From: Capsaspora owczarzaki ATCC 30864
Taxonomy: Eukaryota; Opisthokonta; Filasterea
NCBI RefSeq assembly: GCF_000151315.2
Contig: NW_011887297.1
Span: 845,587-909,586, forward strand
Length of the DNA: 64,000 bases
Reading direction: 5' to 3'
Shown: positions 10,128 to 22,068 of the stretch, piece after piece
Position numbering within the stretch: position 1 is the stretch's first letter
Layout of the letters: the number at the start of each line of letters is the position of its first letter
Position numbers and translations under genes: made by a program
Notes under the pieces: generated by a model
Databases searched by the model: none
Seen by the model: only the letters and a program-made list of their open reading frames with translations
What the model was told of the DNA's origin: nothing

Positions 10128-13100
10128 TTAATTGTAAACAGAGATGGCTTGCTGGTTGGCGCTATGCAACAGCAACGTACGCTTGAGCGATCCAGTCAGC
10201 AGCTCAATCAGATTCATCCATTCCTCGGGGCGACGGAATGCTGCTTCGTCCGGAACGGGCAGATTGATCAGCACAAGAGATGCGTCGCGGGACTGGCCCT
10301 CGATGGCGCTCTTCAGGCGATCGGTAGCGCTAATCTTCAGGAAGGATTTGAATTGCTTCTTTTGCCGCTTTTGCACAAACGTCTGAGCCTTGTCCGTAGG
10401 CTTGGTCTGTGCAGCGTCTGTGCCATTCGTGCTTGCTGCTGCCGGGGGCTGTGCCGAAGATGTGGAAGCAGCAGCTGCTGCAGGAATGACTGACGGCGCA
10501 CCCTCGACGTAGGACACTGCAAAGCGACTCTTCTTGGTGTTGTTGTTGTTGTTGGTGGTGGTGGTGGCTTCGGGGGTGGAGAGCGCAACTTCCGTCAGCA
10601 ACGCAGAGCCGCCCGTGCTGTCAGCACCGGACGCTGTATGGTCGGTGCGCCAAGCCTCTGGAATGCCAGCGTGCTGCTCTTCGGGGGCACTGTTGGTAAA
10701 GTCTTCCACAGTGCCATCGACGTCTTCCGTAGCCATGCTGCGGGAAGCGCGCTCGAAGGCGCTCATCGCTTGTTTTGGAATGTGCTTCACACCGGACAGC
10801 TCGTCGACCAGTGACGGGAAGATGCCCTTGCCAACATTCTGGACGGTCGTCTTGGCGAGTCGCATGCGGTCTTGCGCGGCAATGGTCCACTCGTGCGTGA
10901 AGGGATCAAAGTCCTCTCGCGTCATCTCAATCACCTTGACCTCGGCTGCAATTCGCAGCTGGTCGAGCATGTTGCGCAGTTGCTCCTCGATCGCCATCGA
11001 GTTGTCACTCAGCTCGGCGACAGTGAAGAGACGCAGGCGGCACTTTCGCCACACCTTGTGCTTGGCGAGCAAGTGGCCAATCAACAAGAGCAAGCCACCC
11101 TCCTGCACAATCCACCAAATGTCAATCGTGCCAGTCATCTGGTCGTCGATGCCGGGGAATGCAGACAGACCGGTGAGAATGAGCATGGCTTTGTCTGCGG
11201 CGCGAATCTCCTCCACCGTGTTGAGGAAGCTGCGTGCCACCTCGGGCTGGGCTCGCCAGGAAGTTGGCCAGCCCGTGACCACAGTGTTGGGCTTCATGCC
11301 ACCAAGACCCGCGGTTTGCAGCAAGATGGACTTGCCAATCTCAAAGGTCGGTGCAGACACGACCTCGGCAAAGCCAGAAATGCGGTACTCAATCATCTTG
11401 AGCTGCAGGCGGCGCTTGCACTCGTTCACGTGCTCGGTGACTCGTCGATAGGAGGCCCGCCGCGTGGACGAGTAAAACCGCTCGGGGTTGGTGCCGGGCG
11501 GTGGCTCGGGGAAGAAAGGCTTGGTGGAAACGACAGAGGCTACCATGGTCAGGCCGCGAAGCTCCTTGAGCTGGTGCACAAACGACAAGAGGCCTGGGTG
11601 CGCCAACCGGCCATCGTCGTAGATTTGGTCAAAGCAGAGAATCTGTGGGCGCCACTTGCCGGTGGGCTTGTTGTGCTCTGGCAGGGGGAGGCTGTCTGGC
11701 AAAACGCTGGGCAGGCTGCCGCTGCTGCCGCCGCCGCTCGAAGGCTGACCACCATCGGCGCCAGCTTGGGGCAGAGGTGGCTGTGGCGTCATCTCAAAGG
11801 CAGACGTGTCTCGTTCGAGAACTTCTTCGCTGTCATAACGCTGGGCGCTATTGCGACCACGCGGCCGCCGCCGCCAGAACAGGAGGCGAGAGCAGAGTTG
11901 CTTGATGCTCTCGTGCAATTTTGGCGAGCTTGCTGGGAGGTATTGACGAATTAGCTCGCCCAAGTCCTGCTCAGTGTCGGCCTCTTCGATGGCGAGCAGG
12001 GACAAGAGGGCAAGGTGGAAGCGAACTCCGCGGAAGCCCGAACCCCACACTGCTTTGGAGCCGTAGAATTGGACAAAGACGCAGAGGCAGAACGTAAAGA
12101 CCATCGACGCGAAAGCGGCAATCGGCTCAATGTAGAACATGAGCACAATGCAAAACACAAACCCACAGAGCGCAATCGACCAGTGGTAGTACCGGTACCG
12201 CGGACGCCAGTCGGGCGTGCGCACGACGCTGAGCGCAAAGCAGGCCAGATTCATCATGGCGTAGCAGAGGAGGAAGCACATTGTGACGATGGTTGCAATG
12301 GTGTCGAGATTGGAGACAAAGATGAACGGCATGGCGAGCAGATACGTGACAAACAGGGCGCGGCGCGGCTCGTGCGACCACATGCGGTCAAGGCCAAGGA
12401 AACGAATGGGCGGCAGAAGACCGTCGGCCGCAATGGCGTTGAGAATGCGCGGAGCAATCGTCAACAGCTGGATGGCAGAACCGAGCGAAACGAGGAGAAT
12501 GCCAATGAGCGTCACCCATTTGGTCGGCCAAGCGACAAACGCAAACGTGAGCTCGACGTATTGCAAGGTTTCGCGGGCTGCAACCGCGCCGAGCAACAAA
12601 ATGATGGTCGAGTACAGCGTGGACGACGCCATGATGGCAGCAAACGTGCCGCGAGGAATGGAGCTGAAGGGCTTTCGAAGCTCGCCGCTCATGTCTGCGC
12701 CAGAGAAGATTCCAATGAAACATGGGAACATGAAGGTCATCACAATGCTAAAGTCCCAGCCCTCCGAGTACTTTGGAGCCCAGTTATCGCGCAAGGTTTG
12801 CGTATTCAGACCAGTGATGCTGAGCGTGGAATTGGCGTCGTGTGCAATGTCCACCTCGCCGACAGCCCAGCCTCCCGTGGTGGCAAACAAGCCAACAAAG
12901 CCCGCGGCGTACGCGAGAAGCAGGCCAGACAAGAAGACGAGGCCAATGTGGTGCACAAAGCTGACGCCAATGAACGAGCCGGCACACAACAAGGTCAGGA
13001 CGACAAAGCCGATGAGTACTTGGTCCCAGTAGGCGCTGCCGGTGAGTGAGCTGAGCTCCGAGGCGTCGAGCAGAATAATGTGAAAGCCTTCTGTGAATCC

Positions 13101-14057
13101 GACCACTTCGACGGTGGACATGAAGGTGAGTCCAAAGTAGTACAAGAGGCCGATCGAGCCGCCGAGCGCTGGGCCGAGCGATCGCGTTAGAATGTAATAG
13201 GTGCCACCCGCGGGCGTCTTGCCGTTGGTGCCGACAGCGCAAAGGGAGGACGTGCTCATCAACACGCAGAGCGCGGAAAGCAGCACCGAGAAGAGGGCAT
13301 ACCCGACGCCCGCCTGGCCAGTGAGGACGCCAAACCGTAGAAAGATGATGACGCCCCACATGGACTCGCAGGTCGGCACAAACACTCCTGAGAAGGTTGG
13401 TAGCTTTGGCTTTTTCGGATTGACTGCGGGGGGAAATGCGGCAAACGGGCGCGAAGTGAGCAATGCATTTCAAGACACCTTGCATCGTCCCTCCTCACCC
13501 CACCCCCACTTCAAACACTCTCCATGACTGATTCGCCATTGGTGATTGTACATACCGACTTCGGGCGCGGGCATGCTGAGCCGCACGGTCGGGTTTCGGC
13601 GGTAGAGCGCGCCAAATTCCTTCATGGCGAACGAGTTTGGCCCTCCGAGATGTGGATCGTGCATGTGGATCTCGTCCATCTCCTCCTGGTCTGACTCGTC
13701 GTGGTCAGTGTCGTACGGTGACGCGGGACTCGAGACGGACATTTGCCGCGAGGGTGACCTGAGGAAGGACAGGCGCGACGGCTTCTTCCGTGCAGAAAAG
13801 CTTCGCTGCGATGGTGTGCCCAGGCCCAGCGCCCGCGGGCTTCCGTCAGAGCGGAACTCTGGGGCACTGCCGTGTGCTCCTGCATCCGACAGCTCTGCGC
13901 TGGACACCGAATGCTCGCTGTGGCTGGCGGACGAGTAGTGCCGTGGCGAAGAGCCGCCCGCGCTGCCCGAGCTGCCTGCGCCAGTCGTGGTGCCGCCATC
14001 GTCCTCGTCGCCCTCGTCCTCAAAGGAGTTGCCCAAACGCTGCCATGGCCTTGACAT
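10128..14057 (-). CDS. K-Cl cotransporter-type SLC12 cation-chloride cotransporter
   Basis: Exons: 14057-13556 and 13423-10128; 1265 residues. Role (family knowledge): electroneutral K+/Cl- export across the plasma membrane for volume and chloride control. Seen: a 167-residue Ser-rich, acidic cytosolic N-terminus; about 12 TM segments from residue 175 (GVFVPTCESMWGVIIFLRF, GTNGKTPAGGTYYILTRSLG, FPCFIGIFSGADMSGELRKP); then a large SLC12 C-terminal domain with KCC hallmarks: RPQILCFDQIYDDGRLAHPG, GTIDIWWIVQEGGLLLLIGH, HKVWRKCRLRLFTVAELSDN, and the end LLLHSANQQAISVYN matching KCC C-termini. A Thr/Asn/Ala-rich insert sits near residue 1130. These match KCC better than NKCC/NCC; exact transport type cannot be proven from sequence. 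Divergent with seven-TM gene A. Confidence 0.93.
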
Positions 14058-14658
14058 TTGTTTTGGGCAACAGAACAGGTGGTGGTGGTGGTGGTGGTGG
14101 TGGGGTTTGGGGTCCGAGAGCTGGCAGCAAAAAAACGGAGGTGGGTGAACCACAGAATGAGTTTGAGGGTCGTTGCAGATACGAGAGTTTGAGCTTTGTG
14201 TCGTCGTGGTGGTGGTGGTGGTGATGATGATTGTGATTATTGGGTGGACTCCGTTGATCCTGGAGCAGGAAGAGAACAGGACGAGTAAAGACGAAAAGCA
14301 ATGACCAAGTCATCGAAAAGACAAGAAAAAAAAAAACAGCTGGGATCAACCACGCCGTCAGCCACAACCAAGGACATGAACGTTCGGTAGATCGAATAAG
14401 AGAGTAAGAGAGAGTAAGAGAGTAAGAGAGAGAGAGGGAGGGAGGGATCGCTGTTGATGGGAAATGGTGCATTTTGGTGGACGAGCATCCCAATGCACAC
14501 CAGATCATAAACCACCGCCCGGAATTTCACTCAGGAGCGCACGTTCAGAAGACGAGAGACCAGCGAGACCAGCGAGAGACAGAGACAGAGCGAGCATCCG
14601 ACAACACCCCAATCATCAATGCAATAGAACGAGCGGCAAACCTGTGAAAAAGGAAGCG

Positions 14659-14692
<34 letters not shown>

Positions 14693-15003
14693 ACTGATCA
14701 CCAATTTCATTGTGACTTTTTTGCTTGTTTCGTTGCTGCTGTTGTGCGATACGATGATACTCGGATTTGACTTTCAATGCATTTGGATGAACACGTGTTG
14801 TTTTCAAAGGCATCTCTCGATTTCCCACCAGCTGTGAATTCGAGTTCGTTTTGGCCCAGTTTATCAAATTCAGTCTGTTATTTTTGACCGTTCTTTTTTT
14901 CGACTTTCAATCTTTTTTTTTTTCCGCTCTCTCCCGCGTTTCCTTTTCATTCAAATCTCCTCTGCGTTTTATCACAGTTTTGCAACAGCAACGCTCGTCA
15001 ACC
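14058..15003. promoter_or_regulatory. Shared upstream region of SLC12 (-) and seven-TM gene A (+)
   Basis: About 950 bp without a supportable gene. It contains two GGT/GTG triplet runs (14080-14103, 14203-14225), an AGAG-rich block (14398-14438) and a 32-base poly-A tract (14659-14690), then T-rich sequence just before the ATG at 15004. Both promoters should be here. Confidence 0.45.
14659..14690 (+). repeat. Poly-A tract (32 A)
   Basis: Uninterrupted run of A in the divergent intergenic region. No retroelement sequence precedes it, so it reads as a homopolymer, possibly nucleosome-excluding, rather than an insertion tail. Confidence 0.9.
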
Positions 15004-16121
15004 ATGACGCTGACCGAGTTCAACCCGAACGAGATGCCATACACGGCAGAGTGGGTGGTGATTGGAATAGCAATTGTGAATTTCATCGTCAACGCTTCGG
15101 TGGCGGCCTATCTCCTCTACTGGCGCAACTGGCCTCCCATCCGCGCCAAGCAACTAGATCTCTTCCTTCTCTCGGCCTTTGGTAAATGCAAGCGCAATTT
15201 CGCACCAGCTCTCGAGCTCTCGTCATTTGTCGGAAGAAGAAGAAGCAAAAACCCAAAACAAAAAATAATAACTCGCTTTCGTTGTCAATCCGCCCCCCGG
15301 TTCCCCCTCTTCCTCCCCGGCTCGTGCCCTGATATTTTTTTTCTCTCGACTAGGGCACTTCGCATTTCGCACTTTCTTTTTCCAATGCCTTTTGCTGCAT
15401 CCACTGCCGTTCGTTTTGTTTGGTTCTCGAGCTGATTCTACTTCTGACTCAATTTTCGTATTTTTTTTTTTTCTTTGTTCCATCACATGAATCGGACTAT
15501 TCTTGCCAACCCCCTCGCTTTTTGCACCTTTCCAATGCTATTCCTGCTCCACCCAATGCCATTTCCCCCCCCCCTTCCCTCTCTCTCTCTCTCTCTCTCT
15601 CTTCGAACTCGGCTGCCGCTGTGATGATGATCTCGCAAAAATGTGTCATCCTCCACGTGAATTGTCCTGGTGGTGCCGTTTTCCAATGGAGGAAAGTAAC
15701 AATCAACGGTGGCCGTCGGTGGTTTAGCGTCCTCGATCACGAAACAAGCTACGAAAAAAGAAAAAAGAAAAAAAAGCGACAAAAAAAAATTAAACGGTTC
15801 TCGCAATGGTGCGTTTCGCCGGCCGCTTTTGTGTTTTTGTTTTTTTTTTTGCTTGTCGGCGATGGAGGCTGCTCCCCCCAATGCTTGTGCGTATTGCACG
15901 ACTCTGCGCAATCCACGCTGGAGAGCGGGAGGCTGAGAGCCACGGGACGGCTCAACTTAAGCCGGTCGAACATTTTTTCAAAATTAGTAGAAAAAAAAAA
16001 AGACAAAGTACCGGTTGCTATGAGGCAGGTGGATTGATTGGCCGAGCACACGCGGAACTCACAGCCACTCAGACATTACACGTGCAAAGGACATATACGA
16101 CGCTTTGTCTTTTGTGTCTGG

Positions 16122-16152
<31 letters not shown>

Positions 16153-18119
16153 GACCCCGAATTCGCACTTTAAATTTTTCGGGGTAAAAATGTATTGCCG
16201 GGAAATTTTCCTTTGCTAACAATTGTTTTTGTGCCGCTCGCTCGGCTCCCCTCCGACTTTGCTTCCAAACAAAAACCATGCCGCGACTGTGCTCCTTCTC
16301 CTTCTCGTCGTGCTTGCCAACGCTGCGTGCCGTGAATTTTGTCACAGCTGGCTGGAGCTGGCTTCTCGGTGCAATGAGGTAAACCATGTCGTGTTGTTTT
16401 GCGGCGTGTGTTGTGGTTTTGCGCGGTTTCCACGCGAGCGCGTCGCAAAATAGCTTGTTTACTCGCGCTCCGACCGTGGCGCGAGGCTTGTTATCGCTCG
16501 CCGAGCAAGAACACACAAAAACAGGGCTTGCGTTTTTTGGGGGGGCTCGCTTGTGCATATTGCCACGAAACGCGCTCAAAAATCTCACGCTTAATCTCAC
16601 TCTTGTTGGCTCTCAATAGTGTGATGCGTCTCATTCCTCAAGTAGGAGCCATGCTCGCGTGCAACTTTTGGACCTTTGTAAGGCTTGTTTGTGGTTTTTT
16701 TTTATTTGTTTGGCACGAGTGCGAAATGGGGAATTGCGTGGCGGCTTGGTGACACGCAATCACCACTGCTCTTGCTCACGCTTGTTCACATGGCGTGTGC
16801 TGGTCTCGGCGTCGAGCAGTGGTACCAGTTCCTATTTGGCTCGCTTCTCTGGATTGTGTGCATCATCATGCGCATGTACCGGCTTTATGTCATCCTGGTT
16901 GCCTCGCGCATGCGCATGTCCATTGCCAAGAATCCACGGTTGTGGATTTACATTCGACTCGTCGCACTTTGCATCCCCTACATTACTTTCGCCATCATTG
17001 CGACGGGTACGTCCGTTGTGGTGACAGTGCTTGCTTATTTCCGTTGTGTTTGGCAGAGCTGTGCTCTTGCTTGGTTTGTCAATGACACGGTCCGCTCACT
17101 CTCAACACACCGCCGCCTTTTGCCAGCTGTCGATGCAAACGGCGCGAAACCACAGCCCACTACAGACGGATACATGCAAGAATTGTGCAGTTTGCGATCA
17201 TGGGCACTTTACGTCCTCTTCATGCTGACCACATGCTACCTTGCCGTTTGCGCTGTGAGTTAATCTGTCGTTCTGTTTTGTTCTGTTTTGTTTTCGTTTT
17301 TATGCATGCCGAGTCCTTCTTCCTACGCGGTGATTCGGCCTCTCCCAAAAAACAAAACTCTGAAAGCACAATCGAGATACTGACCGAAACCAAATACCCC
17401 TATGTGGCAGTTTTTCATTTACAAGTTGCGAAACATTCGCAAGTTCTTGAACGAGTACCGCGAATCCAAGATTGCCTTTGGTTGCATCGTCTTCCTCTTC
17501 ATCGTCTACATTGTCATTCACGTTGGCTCGTACCAGCGACAAGTGTGGGGCCGCGTTCTGGCGACCTGCCTAATCCTGGTGACCATCAACGTGGCCTACT
17601 GGGTTTTCGTCGGTCGTATCGTTTACGGGCGGTAAGCAAAAAAACAGTGGGCTGAAGACAAGCACTTGTCCAAGCTCGCATCTCACCTTCTTGTCCAACT
17701 CGGGCGTGCTTTGCCGATGTCGTGATTGTATTCCACAGATGGTTCAACCCAGAAGAGTTCCTTGCCGAATTCCAGGCCACAAAAGACTACGAATACAACT
17801 CGACCAGCAAGCAGTCCAAGTCCAAAGGTACGCGTTCATTGTCGTCTTGTGTTGGTACTTTTTTTTTGTTTGCGTTTTGGAGGATGAAGCGAACAAGGGT
17901 GTCTCACTTTCTCTTGCGCCGCATCCTGAAGGAACAAAATCGGTCAAATCCAACCCGGACACAAGCCGATCATCCACCGAGCAAAAGTCAAACGTTGAAA
18001 ACCAATCAGAATTCGAGATTCGAGCAGAAGGTGGCACGTTTGCCCTCACCACCATGGAGGAGGTCGAAATTCCGGACGACGCGGCCGCCACGGAAACAGT
18101 TGCAGCTGCTGAAGCCTAG
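15004..18119 (+). CDS. Seven-transmembrane receptor-like protein A (no RGS domain)
   Basis: Exons: 15004-15181, 16348-16378, 16620-16677, 16820-17006, 17127-17254, 17411-17631, 17739-17827, 17932-18119; 359 residues. All eight exons have the same phases as gene B (21683-24235), which confirmed the short exons. Seven hydrophobic segments: TM1 about 17-38 (before YWRNWPPIRAKQLD), TM2 about 62-90 (IPQVGAMLACNFWTF), TM3 before IIMRMYRLYVILV, TM4 WIYIRLVALCIPYITFAI, TM5 WALYVLFMLTTCYLAV, TM6 after KLRNIRKFLNEYRESK, TM7 before RWFNPEEF. The layout recalls the membrane half of 7TM-RGS proteins (plant RGS1 and protist relatives), but the C-tail is only about 90 residues, polar and acidic, with no RGS fold. 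Function unknown; a sensor or GPCR-like role is inference. Exon 8's acceptor is the weakest junction. Confidence 0.8.
15182..16347 (+). other. Long first intron of seven-TM gene A
   Basis: 1166 bp. It contains CT-dinucleotide runs (about 15577-15604 and 16131-16153), several A/T homopolymers and no convincing coding potential. Gene B's intron at the same position is 922 bp with unrelated sequence. Confidence 0.6.
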
Positions 18120-18468
18120 ACAAACCAAACCTTGTACATTTTTTTCCAACAGCTGCGTTTCACGATGAGAATGTCTATTACAAATTGTCGTTGCGTTTTC
18201 GTTTGTTTGGGGGGGGGGGTGAGGAAAGATCAGAATTGCTGGTGATTTTGGTTTCCTTTTGTCTGTTTGTTTTCGATTTGTGTGTGTCTTGGTTGTTTGT
18301 TCGGTTGGTTGCTCCGGGTTAATTTTGCTTCTGAGTTGTTTCGATATCTATCTTTTCGTTTTTGACACTGGATCAATGCTTCAACAATTCTGTATTTGGC
18401 TGAAAAGCCATAGTGCACAACACAAGACGGTGCCTTTCACTAGCAACGTGCACAATAAGAGCGTGCGC
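18120..18468. other. Convergent 3' region between seven-TM gene A and FNTA
   Basis: 349 bp, G/T-rich with a run of nine G near 18211; no gene seen. Stop codons of the two genes face each other. Confidence 0.5.
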
Positions 18469-18591
18469 CTACTGGGGGCAGCGCTCGCGAACAGTCACTT
18501 TGCGGTAATTCCAGTACTTTGCGCGAATCGTGTCGACCTCATTGCCAAGCTTGTCGCACAACTAGAATTCCAATCGAAAAGTGAGGTGAAT

Positions 18592-18624
<33 letters not shown>

Positions 18625-20376
18625 ATTCGCAAAACCAATGTTGATAGATTGGTGCACTCACTTTCTCGAGCTCGAGAAGAGCATCGCGATTGCCGGCAAG
18701 GGCCTTCTCTTCCTGAATCTCAACTTGCAGGCCGAGGCAGTACGGGTAGTGTACTGGTGACTTTGAGAGATCAGTGCAGAATGCCTCGATCGACGGGGTG
18801 TCGCCAAACCGCCGTGAGCTCGCCACGCTGAGGAAAGGGCAATAAACAATATAAAGATGAGCGGCGTTGGTGAAGACAGCACAATCCGTTGACGTATTTG
18901 TACACTCACCCTCGAACAAAGTTCCACGCGCTCTCGTTGTTGGGTGCCTTGCGGATCAGAGCAAAAGCAAAGCTGACACGAAACAGAAAACAAAGAGGTC
19001 AAGGTCAGCCCGAGACATTTTACCAAAACGCGGAGCGGAAGTCAAAGACTCACGCAAGCTGCTCGTCAATCTTGGCCAAGGAGTCAAGCCCGTTGGTCTT
19101 GGACAGGATCCAGTAACGGTAATTCCAGGCAGAGTTGTTGCGAACGTCGCGCTGCAGCAAAAGCGCCGAGTAGTCCAGCTGTCCGTCCCACAGGCCAAAA
19201 GCCTCCACAACCCAGTGTCTGCAAAACAGATGGGCCAAAAAAATGAGTTTGTGGAATATCCTTCTTGGAGATTTTGACAAGAATTATGATTGTCCCATAC
19301 CGGTGCGTCCATGCGTGATAATTCTTGGCATCATGGTCCAGCTGGGTCGCAGTGAACTCGAGTTCGTTCGAAGGCGAGCGAATCTTTTCAGCCACCACTC
19401 GACGATGGTGCCTGTCAACAAGAGAGCGGTGTGAGCAAGGAGAAACCCCGGAGCGAGACAAAAGGGAACGCAAATAGTGCAGCTGGGCAATCGCAGCAAA
19501 TCGCGCCAACCCTCAAAAAACCAACCAAATTTGATAGTTCTTGGGGTTGGCCTCTGCAAGACGATGGGTGAAGGCGAGCTCGGGTTGGTAGTCGAGGTTC
19601 AAGGCGTCCATCACAAGTCGCCGAAAGTGCCTTTCGAGAGTGTCACAAGAAAAAAAGGAAAAAAAAAAAGTTGCCAGCGAGGCGAACGAAGCGAGCATGT
19701 GAGCACTGGATGGGATGGGGCCTTTCATAGCCGAATACCACGACCGAACAACCCCCGAACGAGCATTCATTACCATGCATGGTAGTTGGCTGGATTGGCT
19801 TTGATAACCTCGGTCGTAAGGTCGAACGCGCGCTGGCTCCGCTCGTCGAGCTGCACGATCGCGCGAAAGTAGTTCATCTTGTCCTTGACTGCAGATGAGC
19901 AATCACACACACACACAGAACCAACGCGTCAGAGCGAGATGCAGAATCAGTGAGCGAGTCGCGCTGTTGGTGCCCCCTTTCGCAATCCTCTCGTGTGCGG
20001 CCGTCACTCTCGCAACGGGGTCGGACACAAGCTACCAATGTCAGTCTCGCATGTATACAAACGAGACTGGCATTGCTTTGATGGAGCTTGAGGAGAGGGG
20101 CGAAGGCTCGCTTTACATTCGTCAGCGTAAAGAATGGCTACGACTGGGTCGGGTCCGTCGTCCTGCTCCAGCGGCTTGACATCAGCCCATTGGGGACGAT
20201 CCTTGAAGAAGACGTAGGTCTCGCTGTCCGAGTCCGATTCGTACTCCGAGTCGCTCTGCACAATGAGAAGGCTGATTTGAGTGCAAATGGCGAGACAACC
20301 CATTTCAGAAATTTGCCATTCTGCTGCTCTACCATTGTGTGTGAAGTGATGTTGTTTTTGCAAGAGTGACCTGCAT
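18469..20376 (-). CDS. FNTA: Protein farnesyltransferase/geranylgeranyltransferase I alpha subunit
   Basis: Exons: 20376-20371 (ATG CAG), 20255-20117, 19888-19774, 19630-19526, 19411-19301, 19218-19054, 18972-18910, 18827-18662, 18561-18469; about 320 residues. Role (family knowledge): shared alpha subunit of FTase and GGTase-I, attaching isoprenoids to CaaX proteins. Seen: acidic N-terminus ([12 protein letters not shown]), then the family opening [20 protein letters not shown] and ILYADEF, followed by PPTA repeats ending in [49 protein letters not shown]. The C-terminal segment [13 protein letters not shown] matches the family end. Intron phases fit throughout. The start is uncertain: a 6-nt coding exon at 20376 (donor GTCACT), or readthrough from an in-frame ATG at 20303 giving 14 extra residues. 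It lies between, and antisense to, the two seven-TM paralogues. Confidence 0.9.
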
Positions 20377-21682
20377 ACTTGTAAAGAGGTCAGATTGGGT
20401 CGATGGGGGTTGGAACGCCGTATTGTTGAATGGAAGAGAACTTGTTGGCGTTCTGCTGCGTCCGTTCTCAGACCACAGCACCGTCCTGTTGTCTTCTTCG
20501 CCCCCCGCTTCACTTTTAAATTACTTGCCTGATTTATTTGTGTATGTGCGAGGAAGGCGAACGGGATTGGCGGCCGTCAAACCGGCGCCGATTGCTCTTT
20601 GTGGAAATGGAAACATAAAGTGGACAGGCCACTCAAAGTTCTATTTGTGCGTACAAGTCGACCAAACCAGTGACTTTGGCCGTAATAACATACATAGTAG
20701 TCTAAGGAGCGCATGCAAAGAACAGCGGTGTACCTTGGTTGGCGATCGGCGCCTCGCCGACGCTGAGAATGTGGCTCCGGTTTGCCTGTTTGTGTCGTGT
20801 CGTCCCCAACGCAAGCGAGGGCACGTGCTCACTCTATACTTGATGTCAACTATATTTTGAATCAATTAGTGGCAGATTTATCGGTAGGGAGCCGCGGGAC
20901 AGCGGAAATCACTCAACCAGATCGTCGTCGCTCGAGACGCACCGGCTGTTGACGATGTCCTGGGTCTCCGTGTCAGGGTTAGTCTCGCCAAAGCTGGTAG
21001 CATTGTTCTAATACCCGAAAAGATCTCCTCGTACGCTGTGGAGAACGAGATCGGCTTGAGGTAAAATACAAAAGCAGAATCACAAATCAGGAATCGCAAA
21101 TAGGCGACCACAGCAAAACATTCCCCCACCTTCCCCGCAGTGCGTGACGCGTGTGTCACCTTCAAAACGTGAGGCTCTTGACTCTTCAGAACCCGCCATG
21201 ACCTCGCATGATTTTTGACGGCGCGAGCTTGCGGTTTGGTGACAACAAAAAGCCCCATTCTTGCGTTTGTGATTCGGTTTTGTTCGCACTCGTGTTGAAC
21301 TGCAGCACACCTCCCCTCCCCCATCCTCCCATCTTCCTTCAAACTTGTCAATGGGGGTGCTCCCCGTTTCCGACATCGATGACAGCATGATGCTCGCGGA
21401 CGTTGTTCTTTTTGTGGTTGGTCTTCTTTTGTTTTTTTGTTTGTTCTGTTTTGTTTGTATTTGTTTTGTTTTCATTGCTATTCTTATTTTTAAAAGCTTT
21501 CATTCCTTTTTCATTTTTTGAGTCCCTTCGGTTCAGTTCAGTTGAGTTGAGGGATTGCGAGGAACGTGAACGTTGCCACTTCAGTCCAACCCATCCATCG
21601 CGCGCGCCCCGCTTGACTCCCCAGCCAGCCTCCCACGCTCCTGCTCGAGTTGTCCGATCAAAGCACCGCTTGAAGATCCCAA
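20377..21682. promoter_or_regulatory. Divergent intergenic region FNTA (-) / seven-TM gene B (+)
   Basis: 1.3 kb containing the two promoters. The stretch 20909-21062 looks like decayed coding sequence on the minus strand (see findings). From 21403 to 21540 the sequence is T-rich with TTTGTTTTG phrases. I see no intact gene. Confidence 0.4.
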
Positions 21683-22020
21683 ATGCCAGACAAGACCGTC
21701 GACTTCAACCTGGACGAGTCGCCGTTCGCTGCAGAATGGGGCCTGTACGGCGTCGCGCTCGTCAATTTCCTGGTCAATTTCACGGTTGCGTGCTACCTCG
21801 TCTACTGGCGTAACTGGGCGCCCATCCGCGCCAAGCAGCTCGATTTCCTGCTTCTGTCATCAGCATGTACGTCGGTGTCTCCGTTGTTGGCGCCGCTGTC
21901 TCTCTTAGAGAGCAGGGGCGAGAGCAGGAGCCGTTGGAGCGAATGGATCGTGACGGAAATTTGCGGTCACACAACACACACACACACAACACACACCCAA
22001 GTCCATTCTCTCCTCTCGCG

Positions 22021-22068
<48 letters not shown>

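Noticed and set aside
10872-13049. Long plus-strand ORFs of about 360 and 340 codons
   Set aside because: Both lie antisense to the SLC12 coding exon, which has clear family motifs; their composition (Gly/Leu/Val or Arg/Glu/Asn mixtures) is what antisense of that exon gives.
14659-14690. Poly-A run as a retroelement tail
   Set aside because: No reverse transcriptase, SINE-like or target-site sequence beside it; several similar homopolymers occur in other intergenic regions and introns.
15420-16219. Overlapping ORFs in intron 1 of seven-TM gene A as an extra gene
   Set aside because: Low-complexity Lys/Phe/Ser runs from homopolymers, no family signal, and both paralogues have an intron at this exact place.
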